64,000 nt of DNA, taken from the NCBI RefSeq assembly GCF_003402535.2, contig NZ_AP025170.1:2356001-2420000 (forward strand), written 5' to 3'. The notes below the pieces were generated by a model. That model was not told where the DNA came from, ran no database searches, and saw nothing but the letters and a program-made list of their open reading frames with translations. A program made the position numbers and the translations under genes. Positions 51,354-58,433 of this stretch are shown piece by piece. The DNA comes from Cupriavidus sp. P-10 (lineage in GTDB: Bacteria; Pseudomonadota; Gammaproteobacteria; Burkholderiales; Burkholderiaceae). Numbering within the stretch: position 1 is the first letter of the stretch; each line of letters begins with the position of its first letter.

Positions 51354-51541
51354 CCCGCATTCACCGCGGGCGCCACGCAAGTGGCAGTACAGACTTTTGT
51401 GGGGACCACCTCGGAACGAGGTGTTGGGCAGTAGCCAAGTGTTGGTGCCGCGGCGGGAATTCCAGACCCCTCGCCTTACCGGCCTCACCCAGCCATGCCC
51501 TCTTTTATTCCGCCCCGCAGGCCCGGCCTGCGGGGCTTTTT
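51354..51541 (+). ncRNA. Structured hemP downstream region, candidate small RNA or 3' UTR
   Basis: Three successive perfect stems, CCCGC/GCGGG (51354-51370), GCCAC-GCAA-GTGGC (51372-51385, a GNRA tetraloop) and CACCTCG-GAA-CGAGGTG (51407-51423), are followed after ~90 bases by terminator CCCCGCAGGC/GCCTGCGGGG (51513-51535) and TTTTT. No ORF with a ribosome binding site lies here. The region may be the iron-regulated 3' UTR of hemP or a separate small RNA. Confidence 0.45.
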
Positions 51542-51580
51542 CATGCGCTGATGCGCGGCAAGGCGCCGCGCAATGCGTCC

Positions 51581-51988
51581 TTACAGGCCCAGCGCGGCAA
51601 TGCCGGCGCGTGCGACCTGCGCGTCTTCGGTCGACTTCACGCCCGACACGCCGACGGCACCGACCACCTGCTCGTTGGCAACGATGGGCACACCGCCCTC
51701 CAGCATGCCCTGCAGCACCGGCGCCGTCATGAACGAATAGCGGCCGTTGTTGATCATGTCTTCGTAGATCTTCGATTCACGACGACCCAGGGCGGACGTA
51801 CGGGCCTTCTCCGCGGCGATTTGGGCCGAGATCGGCGCGGCGCCGTCCAGGCGCTGCATCGCCAGCATATGGCCGCCGTCGTCGACCACGACGATGGACA
51901 CGGCCCAGTGATGGTTCTTCGCTTCGGTTTCCGCCGCGGCCATGATCTTCTTCACATCGTCTGCCGTCAGAACCGTTTTTTGCTGCAT
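51581..51988 (-). CDS. GlcG/HbpS-family protein (DUF336)
   Basis: A 135-residue single-domain protein: LTADDVKKIMAAAETEAKNH, VDDGGHMLAMQRLDGAAPIS, GVPIVANEQVVGAVGVSG. Family members include GlcG and the haem-binding HbpS; function is uncertain. Start at 51988 has AGGAGAG six bases upstream; longer frames to 52009 or 52105 are less supported. Proximity to hemP is suggestive but the genes are convergent. Confidence 0.85.
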   Translation of the reverse strand: MQQKTVLTADDVKKIMAAAETEAKNHHWAVSIVVVDDGGHMLAMQRLDGAAPISAQIAAEKARTSALGRRESKIYEDMINNGRYSFMTAPVLQGMLEGGVPIVANEQVVGAVGVSGVKSTEDAQVARAGIAALGL

Positions 51989-52140
51989 GCCACTCTCCTG
52001 GTCATTCATTTGGTTGGAGGTCGAAGTATACCCCGCACCCCATGCCATCGCCATTGCGAGCGCGCGCTGGCAGTGCCGGAACGCACCCAAAGAAATGGCC
52101 CGCACGAGGCGGGCCGTTCAGCATGCAAACTCCGCGGCAA

Positions 52141-52362
52141 TCAGGCGCCGTCGGTGTACGGGTCCGGCTTGCCAATGCGCGCGCCATCGGTGTACGGGTC
52201 GGTCTTGCCGACGCGAGCGCCATCGGTGAACGGATCGACCTTGCCCATCCGGGCGCCATCCAGGTACGGGTCAGGCTTGCCGGTCGCGGCAAACGAAGCG
52301 GTGGACACGGCGCACAGCGCGGCCAGCACGGAGGCGGCGGCAATCGATTGTTTGAGATTCAT
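52141..52362 (-). CDS. Small exported protein with four DP(Y/F)xDGAR repeats
   Basis: A 73-residue protein: signal peptide (MNLKQSIAAASVLAALCAVS...) then four near-identical 13-residue repeats, consensus GKxDPYTDGARxG, ending at the last DGA. The repeats are also clear in DNA as a 39-base period. The mature part is only repeats, acidic and polar, with no Cys. Possibly a metal- or surface-binding peptide; function unknown. AAGGGGAACC precedes the ATG. Confidence 0.72.
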   Translation of the reverse strand: MNLKQSIAAASVLAALCAVSTASFAATGKPDPYLDGARMGKVDPFTDGARVGKTDPYTDGARIGKPDPYTDGA

Positions 52363-52488
52363 GAGGTTCCCCTTGCATCTTGGTCGGTACGGGCATCGCG
52401 GCAAGCTCGGCAACAAAAAGGGGCCGGTGTCATCACGATGTCATGGCTCCAGTTTAGGGAAAACCCTCATATCAATAGAGGTGATGCT

Positions 52489-52587
52489 TTGAGCAGTCCG
52501 TTCAAATATTTTGACCGCGATCAAGATAGGGAAATAATCCGGGAACCGGTTCCCACGGCTCCTGTCGTCATCCGCAAGCGCAAATGA
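52489..52587 (+). CDS. Possible 32-residue protein with TTG start
   Basis: TTG with AGAGGTG seven bases upstream opens a frame encoding SSPFKYFDRDQDREIIREPV and a tail PTAPVVIRKRK. It is highly charged and contains a perfect DNA palindrome GGGAACCGGTTCCC (52541-52554). The ribosome binding site and amino-acid composition favour a gene; the short length and rare start leave doubt. Confidence 0.4.
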   Translation: MSSPFKYFDRDQDREIIREPVPTAPVVIRKRK

Positions 52588-52590
52588 AAA

Positions 52591-52606
52591 GGGCCCCGCG
52601 GGGCCC
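52591..52606 (-). terminator. Palindromic terminator between convergent small genes
   Basis: GGGCCCCGCGGGGCCC is a perfect 16-base palindrome followed by TTTT on the minus strand, 30 bases after the stop of the 52.6-kb gene. Confidence 0.6.
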
Positions 52607-52636
52607 ATCTGTCAAAACGCTTCGGCGCTGTACCGG

Positions 52637-52975
52637 TCAGTCGTGGCGCCAGTGGCCATGGCCATGGCCGCGGTGTCCCGGCGAACCATAGTAGCCGTGA
52701 TGGCCATGGTAACGCGGCGGGCCATAGTAGCGCGGGCCGTAGTAGACCGGACGGGGACGCACCACCACGGCCGGCGGGCCATAGTAGACCGGCGCCGGGG
52801 CAACCACCACCGGAGGCGGGGGCGCGTAGTAGACCGGAGCGGGCGGATAATAGGCCGGTGCGCCAACCACGACGCCCGGAACGCCGATCGCGACGCCGAC
52901 GCTCACATGGGCCATCGCGGCCCCGGATGCCAGCCCGGCTGCGACACCGAATGCTGCGAGCCACCAACGTTTCAT
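52637..52975 (-). CDS. Exported Pro/Tyr/His-rich repeat protein
   Basis: A 112-residue protein: signal peptide (AAFGVAAGLASGAAMAHVSV), a PPAPVYYAPPPPVVVAPAPV-type repeat region and a His/Gly-rich end (HHGYYGSPGHRGHGHGHWRH) that could bind metal. Its mature start HVSVGVAIGVPG matches the QVSVNIAIGVPP of the 26.8-kb YXWXPGYW protein, so the two are related. Envelope function unknown. Confidence 0.75.
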   Translation of the reverse strand: MKRWWLAAFGVAAGLASGAAMAHVSVGVAIGVPGVVVGAPAYYPPAPVYYAPPPPVVVAPAPVYYGPPAVVVRPRPVYYGPRYYGPPRYHGHHGYYGSPGHRGHGHGHWRHD

Positions 52976-53184
52976 ATCCGCCTCTCAAGGTTGAGCTTTC
53001 TCTTACCCGTTATTGTAGAAGGTCGGAATTTTCCAGGTGCAACCGAGAGCACGACATTGTTACCAGCCGTAACAGTGCGTCACTTTTGTCGCGCGCGCCC
53101 CAATCTCTGCCGCCGACAGTTCCTAGTGCCTGCGGCGCGCTTGCATCCGGATTGCGGAGCCACCACAATATCGGGCTTGCCGTG

Positions 53185-53270
53185 CGGCCGTGGAGAAATT
53201 GGTAGACTCAGCAGACTTAAAATCTGCCGCCTTTCCGGGCTTACGGGTTCGAGTCCCGTCGGCCGCACCA
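53185..53270 (+). tRNA. tRNA-Leu (TAA)
   Basis: A type II tRNA: acceptor GCGGCCG/CGGCCGC, anticodon loop CTTAAAA (anticodon TAA), variable arm, T-arm ACGGGTTCGAGTCCCGT and encoded CCA. Confidence 0.95.
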
Positions 53271-53307
53271 GGGCCTCCGCAGCGGCAAGCGCTGCGCCCA
53301 AGAACAA

Positions 53308-53334
53308 AAAAGGAGGCCATCGGCCTCCTTTTCC
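53308..53334 (+). terminator. Terminator after tRNA-Leu
   Basis: AAAAGGAGGCC/GGCCTCCTTTT stem with loop ATC. On the minus strand a T-run also follows, so it may serve yeiH as well. Confidence 0.85.
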
Positions 53335-53362
53335 AATCCTTCGTCCTTCGCTGCGCCGCGCT

Positions 53363-54466
53363 TTACGCCATCACGTAGCACATCAGCGCGCCGACCCCCA
53401 TCAGGAACACAAACAGCACCCCGGCCAGCGCCAGCGGCTTGCGTCCGGCGCGCACCAGGTCGCCGATGCGGGTATGCAGGCCGATCGCCAGCATCGCGCA
53501 CGCCAGCAGCCAGTTGTCCAGCGCGATCAGCGGAGCCTTCCAGGCGGCGGGCACCGTGCCGGCCGAGTTGAGCGCCATCACCGCGACAAAGCCCACTGCA
53601 AACCACGGCACCGACTTCAGGATGCCGCCCAGGCGGCCCTTACCGGCGGGCGCCTGGCCTGCCTCGCCCTTACCCTGCGGCCACAGCGCCATCACAAGCA
53701 GCAGCGGCCCCAGCGCCAGCACGCGCACCATCTTGGCGACCACCGCGGCATCGGCGGTCGGCTCGCTGATCATCTTGCCCGCGGCGATCACCTGGGCCAC
53801 CTCATGCAGCGTCGCACCAGTAAAGATGCCGAACATGCGCTCGCTGATCGCCCAGTGCCAATGCCCGTTGGCCAGTTCGAACAGGTAGGGATAGAGCAGC
53901 ATGCCGACCGTGCCGAACAGCACCACCGTGGCCACCGCCACCGCGGTCTGGCGGTCATCGGTGCGCACCACCGACGACACGGCGATGGCCGCGGCCGCGC
54001 CGCAGATGGCGCTGCCGGAACTGACCAGGATCGCTTCGCGGCGGCTCAGCCCAAAGAAGGTCGTGCCGACCCAGGTGCCGAACAACAGCGTGGCAACCAG
54101 CATCGTCAGCGGCACCACGATGCCCGGCAGGCCCAGCGCGACGATCGACGCGAACGTCAGCCGCAGCCCGTACAGCGCCACGCCCAGCCGCAGCAGGTAA
54201 TGGCGTGCCACCTGCATTCCGGGAGCCAGCGGCGCCAGCCAGTGCTTCGGCAGTGTATTGGCCGCGACCATGCCGGCGCACATGGCGAGCGTCAGCGCGC
54301 TCAGGCCGTAGCGGGCGATCGCCGGATGCTCGGCCAGCGCCAGGGCCAGCCAGGCAATGCCGCCCAGCGGCACGAGCGTCAACAGGCGCTGTGACCAGGG
54401 CGGGGAAGCTGCTGCCGGTGTGGCGGCTGCGGTGCGGGGGACGCTGCTGGAGGTGGCGGAAGACAT
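53363..54466 (-). CDS. yeiH: YeiH/UPF0324 family membrane protein
   Basis: A 367-residue protein with about ten helices. Family segments LRLGVALYGLRLTFASIVAL, SSGSAICGAAAAIAVSSVVR and FTGATLHEVAQVIAAG are intact. Members are annotated as putative sulfate or sulfur-compound exporters, and this is weakly supported. It is divergent from a LysR regulator, the standard arrangement of yeiH and its regulator. Confidence 0.88.
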   Translation of the reverse strand: MSSATSSSVPRTAAATPAAASPPWSQRLLTLVPLGGIAWLALALAEHPAIARYGLSALTLAMCAGMVAANTLPKHWLAPLAPGMQVARHYLLRLGVALYGLRLTFASIVALGLPGIVVPLTMLVATLLFGTWVGTTFFGLSRREAILVSSGSAICGAAAAIAVSSVVRTDDRQTAVAVATVVLFGTVGMLLYPYLFELANGHWHWAISERMFGIFTGATLHEVAQVIAAGKMISEPTADAAVVAKMVRVLALGPLLLVMALWPQGKGEAGQAPAGKGRLGGILKSVPWFAVGFVAVMALNSAGTVPAAWKAPLIALDNWLLACAMLAIGLHTRIGDLVRAGRKPLALAGVLFVFLMGVGALMCYVMA

Positions 54467-54514
54467 GTCGGCTCACTTGTTTTGTAGTGACTCCAGCGTA
54501 CTGGTCCGCCCTTA

Positions 54515-54529
54515 ACCCGTAAAACGGGT
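54515..54529. promoter_or_regulatory. Candidate LysR-type operator between yeiH and its regulator
   Basis: ACCCGT-AAA-ACGGGT is a perfect palindrome in the 94-base region between the divergent genes. It is shorter and tighter than the T-N11-A motif typical of LysR regulators, but it is the only clear symmetric site here. A looser ATATCG/CGATAT pair follows and touches the start codon. Confidence 0.45.
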
Positions 54530-54560
54530 AATATCGTTATGCGTTATCTATTCTTTCGAT

Positions 54561-55490
54561 ATGGAACACCGTCCAGAGCCCCGCCCCGAGCAGCGCCCGC
54601 TGCGCTTAACGCTACGCCAGCTGTCGGTCTTCGTCGCCGTCGCCCAGCACGGCAGCACCATGGCGGCCGCGCAGGCGCTGGCGATGTCACAGTCAGCGGT
54701 CAGCGCTTCATTGGCAGAGCTGGAACGTGCGCTGGACAGCCCTTTATTCGACCGCATCGCGCGCCGGCTCAGCATCAACGAAACCGGCCGCCAGTTCTTC
54801 CCGCGCGCGCTGGCGCTGCTGGACCAGGCGCAGGAACTGGAGCGCTTTGCCACGCAGACCGGGGTGCAACTGCGCATCGCGGCCAGCAACACCATCGGCA
54901 GCTATATCCTGCCGCCGCTGCTGGCCGGATTCCGGCATTCGCGCAGTGGGCCCTGCACGCTCGACCTGCGCATTGGCAACACCCGCGAAGTGCTGCAGTC
55001 GCTACTGCAGTTCGAGGCCGACATCGGCCTGGTGGAAGGCGCCAGCCACGAGCGCGACCTGCGCAGCATGCACTGGTGCGATGACGAGATGGTGGTGGTC
55101 GTCGGCCCGTCGCATCCGCTGGCGCTCACGCCGGAAGACCTGATGGCGCTGCGCGACGCCGAGTGGATCGTGCGCGAACCCGGCTCGGGCACGCGCGAGG
55201 TGATCGAGGAACGGCTGGTGCCATTGCTGGGCGAACTGCGCTTCGCGCTGGAGTTGGGCAATGCCGAGGCGATCAAGCGTGCGGTAATGAGCGGATTCGG
55301 CGTCAGTTGCCTGTCGTTGCACGTAGTGCGTGACGAACTCGCGCGCGGCACGCTGGTGGCGATCCGTGAAGGATTGCCACGCATCGTGCGACCACTGCAG
55401 CTGGTGGTGCACCAGGACAAATTTCCGACGCAGGGCCTGCTGGCCTTTACCGAATACCTGCGCACCATGGCGCCGCGTGTCAGCGCATGA
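54561..55490 (+). CDS. LysR-family transcriptional regulator (YeiE/CysB-like)
   Basis: A 309-residue LTTR: HTH at about 16-75 (LRQLSVFVAVAQHGSTMAAA, SQSAVSASLAELERALDSPL) and a substrate-binding domain (LRIAASNTIGSYILPPLLAG, REPGSGTREVIEERL). The REPGSGTR motif is typical of the group that controls yeiH-like and sulfur-related genes. Divergent from yeiH, its likely target. Confidence 0.9.
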   Translation: MEHRPEPRPEQRPLRLTLRQLSVFVAVAQHGSTMAAAQALAMSQSAVSASLAELERALDSPLFDRIARRLSINETGRQFFPRALALLDQAQELERFATQTGVQLRIAASNTIGSYILPPLLAGFRHSRSGPCTLDLRIGNTREVLQSLLQFEADIGLVEGASHERDLRSMHWCDDEMVVVVGPSHPLALTPEDLMALRDAEWIVREPGSGTREVIEERLVPLLGELRFALELGNAEAIKRAVMSGFGVSCLSLHVVRDELARGTLVAIREGLPRIVRPLQLVVHQDKFPTQGLLAFTEYLRTMAPRVSA

Positions 55491-55521
55491 CGCGCGGCGC
55501 GGACCGGCAATACGCGGACGG

Positions 55522-56751
55522 CTAGGCCGCCTGCGGCTCGCTGCGCTTGCCCCGCGCGGTGTACAGGTCGAGCAGGTGGAACAGCACCGGGTTGAGCATG
55601 ATCGACAGCAGCGCGCCCGCCAGGATCAGTGCCTGGCCGCGCTCCGGCAGGATGTTCAGGTAGACGCCCAGGCTCGCCAGGATGAAGGAAAACTCCCCGA
55701 TCTGCGCCAGGCTGACGGCAATCGTCATGCCGGTCTGCCCGGAGTGGCCGAAGGCCCGCACGATGCCCATTGCTGCCAGCGACTTGCCGACCACGATGAT
55801 AAACAGCGTAGACAGCACGCCCCACGGGTCGTTGACCAGCACCATGGGATCGAACAACATGCCGACCGAGACAAAGAACAGCACCGAGAATGCATCGCGC
55901 AGCGGCAGCGATTCTTCGGCTGCGCGATGGCTGAATTCGGATTCGGCCAGCACCATGCCAGCAAAGAAGGCGCCCAGCGCGAAGGACACGCCAAATAACG
56001 AGTACGCGCCATAGGCCACGCCCAGCGCGGTCGCCAGCACGCCCAGGCGGAACATCTCGCGGTTGCCGGTCCAGACAATGCGCTCGAGCATCCAAGGGAT
56101 AAAGCGGCGCCCGATCAGCAACATCACCGCGACAAAGGCGGCGACCTTGCCCAGCGTCGAGAACACCGCCAGCAGGACTTCGCCGGTGCCCGGACTGCCT
56201 TCGGCGCCGGTGTCCGCAGCGCCGGAAAGCAGCCCCGCCAGCGCGGGCAACAGCACCAGCGCCAGCACCATGGCCAGATCCTCGACGATCAGCCAGCCCA
56301 CCGCGATCCGCCCCTGCGGCGATTCCACCAGGTCGCGCTCCTGCAGCGCCTTGAGCAACACCACGGTACTGGCCACCGACAGCGCCAGCCCATACACCAA
56401 TCCCTGCCCCCACGACCAGCCGAAACCCCACGCCACCAGCATGCCGAGCAAGGTGGCAATGCCGATCTGCACGACCGCCCCGGGGATCGCAATGCGCTTC
56501 ACCGCCATCAGGTCCTTGATCGAGAAATGGAGCCCGACGCCAAACATCAGCAGGATCACGCCAAGCTCGGCGAGTTCCGGCGCGAGCGCCTGGTCGGCCG
56601 TGTAGCCCGGCGTATGCGGTCCGACCACGATCCCCGCGCAAAGGTAGCCGATCAGCGGCGGCAGCCGCAGCTTGCTGGCGATGGCGCCAAGGACGAAGGC
56701 CAGGACGATACCGCCGACGATGGTGCTGATGAGCGGGGTGGCGTGATGCAT
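55522..56751 (-). CDS. CPA2-family monovalent cation/proton antiporter, membrane domain only
   Basis: A 409-residue KefB-type transporter with about twelve helices: LPPLIGYLCAGIVVGPHTPG, LAELGVILLMFGVGLHFSIK, GWLIVEDLAMVLALVLLPAL (Asp of the transport site) and GVSFALGAFFAGMVLAESEF. The cytoplasmic RCK/TrkA-N domain of full-length KefB/KefC is absent, so it should not be gated by glutathione adducts. The start at 56751 avoids an Arg-rich upstream frame. Confidence 0.87.
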   Translation of the reverse strand: MHHATPLISTIVGGIVLAFVLGAIASKLRLPPLIGYLCAGIVVGPHTPGYTADQALAPELAELGVILLMFGVGLHFSIKDLMAVKRIAIPGAVVQIGIATLLGMLVAWGFGWSWGQGLVYGLALSVASTVVLLKALQERDLVESPQGRIAVGWLIVEDLAMVLALVLLPALAGLLSGAADTGAEGSPGTGEVLLAVFSTLGKVAAFVAVMLLIGRRFIPWMLERIVWTGNREMFRLGVLATALGVAYGAYSLFGVSFALGAFFAGMVLAESEFSHRAAEESLPLRDAFSVLFFVSVGMLFDPMVLVNDPWGVLSTLFIIVVGKSLAAMGIVRAFGHSGQTGMTIAVSLAQIGEFSFILASLGVYLNILPERGQALILAGALLSIMLNPVLFHLLDLYTARGKRSEPQAA

Positions 56752-57125
56752 GCGTGCGGGGTTCCTCGTGTCAGGGGCTGGACGGCGATGGCTGGATCCC
56801 ACCCGCCTTCCCCACGCGCGCCACGATGCCCACGGCCGGCCATCCGGCGCGCACCAGCGGTCAGTGCGGCACGATCGGCAGCCTCGGAACGGGACAAGCA
56901 GGGAAAGAACGGGAAGTGCCGCAGCGGCCCCGGACACGCTGGAGGCGCATCACGGATCAGGAATGGCGTATGACATGCTGCGCCGCGATCCATCGCGCGG
57001 CGCACCCCGAAAAGCGTACGACAGGAGTAATGTAACATGCCCGCCGCGCGCTCAAAGCGCAGAAATGCGTGGCAATTCCTGGCAATGGCGAGTGCAGGGA
57101 TGACGTAGCGGATTGCGCAAAACAA
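56752..57125. other. Intergenic, no gene seen
   Basis: About 370 bases between the antiporter start and the tRNA-Cys terminator. Frames here lack ribosome binding sites and known motifs. It should contain the antiporter promoter; no clear consensus was found. Confidence 0.5.
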
Positions 57126-57147
57126 AAACGGCGCCCAAAGGGCGCCG
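57126..57147 (-). terminator. Terminator of tRNA-Cys
   Basis: CGGCGCCC/GGGCGCCG with loop AAA; the minus strand runs into TTTTTG. Confidence 0.85.
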
Positions 57148-57160
57148 CTTTGCATGCAAC

Positions 57161-57234
57161 TGGAGGCGGAGGTCGGAATCGAACCGGCGTACACGGCTTT
57201 GCAGGCCGCTGCATAACCACTCTGCCACCCCGCC
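57161..57234 (-). tRNA. tRNA-Cys (GCA)
   Basis: Acceptor GGCGGGG/CTCCGCC, anticodon loop CTGCAAA (GCA), T-arm GCCGGTTCGATTCCGAC, U73 discriminator as required for Cys, and encoded CCA. Confidence 0.95.
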
Positions 57235-57310
57235 AGGTGACGTGATGCTGGATTGTATCCGCATTCAGCCGATGCTGCCGGCCGGCCTGTCGCGGCAATT
57301 CAACCCAAAC

Positions 57311-57335
57311 AAAAAGGGAAGCGCTGCTTCCCTTT
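57311..57335 (-). terminator. Internal terminator between tRNA-Gly and tRNA-Cys
   Basis: AAAGGGAAGC/GCTTCCCTTT stem with loop GCT and a minus-strand T-run (TTTTTG). It lies between two tRNA genes of the same strand. Confidence 0.8.
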
Positions 57336-57341
57336 GGGGAC

Positions 57342-57417
57342 TGGAGCGGGAGACGAGTCTCGAACTCGCGACCTCAACCTTGGCAAGGTTGCGCTCTACC
57401 AACTGAGCTACTCCCGC
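57342..57417 (-). tRNA. tRNA-Gly (GCC), copy 2
   Basis: Acceptor GCGGGAG/CTCCCGC, anticodon loop TTGCCAA (GCC), encoded CCA. Sequence identical to the copy 61 bases upstream. Confidence 0.95.
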
Positions 57418-57477
57418 ATACAACTTTTTGCTGCCAGCCCGGCGGGTGCCATGCACGCTGCCGAACCTTTGATAACC

Positions 57478-57553
57478 TGGAGCGGGAGACGAGTCTCGAA
57501 CTCGCGACCTCAACCTTGGCAAGGTTGCGCTCTACCAACTGAGCTACTCCCGC
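57478..57553 (-). tRNA. tRNA-Gly (GCC), copy 1
   Basis: The same 76-base tRNA as the next copy, first of the group and nearest to pgsA. Anticodon GCC decodes GGC, the dominant Gly codon in this GC-rich genome, which explains a second gene. Confidence 0.95.
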
Positions 57554-57725
57554 AGGGTACTGCTTCAAAAACTTCTCAAGGCATTTTGTATCGCAATTTG
57601 CCGCTATCACACAACATCTTGCGCTAAACCTGCCTTATTTCGCTGCTTTCGTTTGCGTCGTCAGCAACGAGAATGAGATTATGCAAAAAGCTCCTCCCTG
57701 CGTCAATAGCTTTTTGGAAATTCTT

Positions 57726-58325
57726 TTACTTGCGCGCGCCGGCGCCCGCCACCACGCCGCTGCGCTCACGGATCTGCGGCCACGCCAGCTTCATGTAATA
57801 GATCATCGACCACAGCGTCAGCACAGCGGCCAGATAAATCATCCACGTACCCAGCACGTAGGCATTGAAGCCGAACAGTTGACCGCTGAACAACAGCAGC
57901 GGGATCGCGATCATCTGCACGGTGGTCTTCAGCTTCCCGAGGAAGTTCACCGCCACGCTCTTGGACGCGCCGATCTGCGCCATCCACTCGCGCAGCGCCG
58001 AGATCGTGATCTCGCGTCCGATGATGACCAGCGCGATCAGGTCAGTGACCCGATCCAGCGCCAGCAGGGACAGCAGCGCCGCCGTCACCATCAGCTTGTC
58101 TGCGACCGGATCGAGGAATGCGCCGAACGACGAGGTCTGGTTCCAGCGCCGCGCCAGGAAGCCGTCGAGCCAGTCCGTCACCGCGGCGATGATAAAGAAC
58201 GCCGCCGCCGTCAGGTTCTTGGTGTGCATGGGAAGCCATGCGTCGGGCAGGTAAAACACGCCCACCACCAGGGGAATCATGGCGACGCGAAGCCAGGTCA
58301 GCAGGATCGGAATATTGAAAGGCAT
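57726..58325 (-). CDS. pgsA: CDP-diacylglycerol-glycerol-3-phosphate 3-phosphatidyltransferase
   Basis: A 199-residue membrane enzyme that makes phosphatidylglycerophosphate, the committed step to PG and cardiolipin. The CDP-alcohol phosphotransferase motif is complete: DWLDGFLAR, then GAFLDPVADK. Located 108 bases after uvrC on the same strand, as in many proteobacteria. Confidence 0.94.
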   Translation of the reverse strand: MPFNIPILLTWLRVAMIPLVVGVFYLPDAWLPMHTKNLTAAAFFIIAAVTDWLDGFLARRWNQTSSFGAFLDPVADKLMVTAALLSLLALDRVTDLIALVIIGREITISALREWMAQIGASKSVAVNFLGKLKTTVQMIAIPLLLFSGQLFGFNAYVLGTWMIYLAAVLTLWSMIYYMKLAWPQIRERSGVVAGAGARK

Positions 58326-58433
58326 GGAACTCGGGCGGCGGGGGAACGTGACCAATCCCGCGATTGTCGCCGATTTCGGGACCAATCGACCATCATTGAC
58401 CATTTTCGTGACCGCGCCAGCAACTGCCGCGGG

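Noticed and set aside
53363-54466. yeiH as a specific sulfate permease
   Set aside because: The family label is putative; nothing in the sequence or neighbours proves sulfate as substrate.
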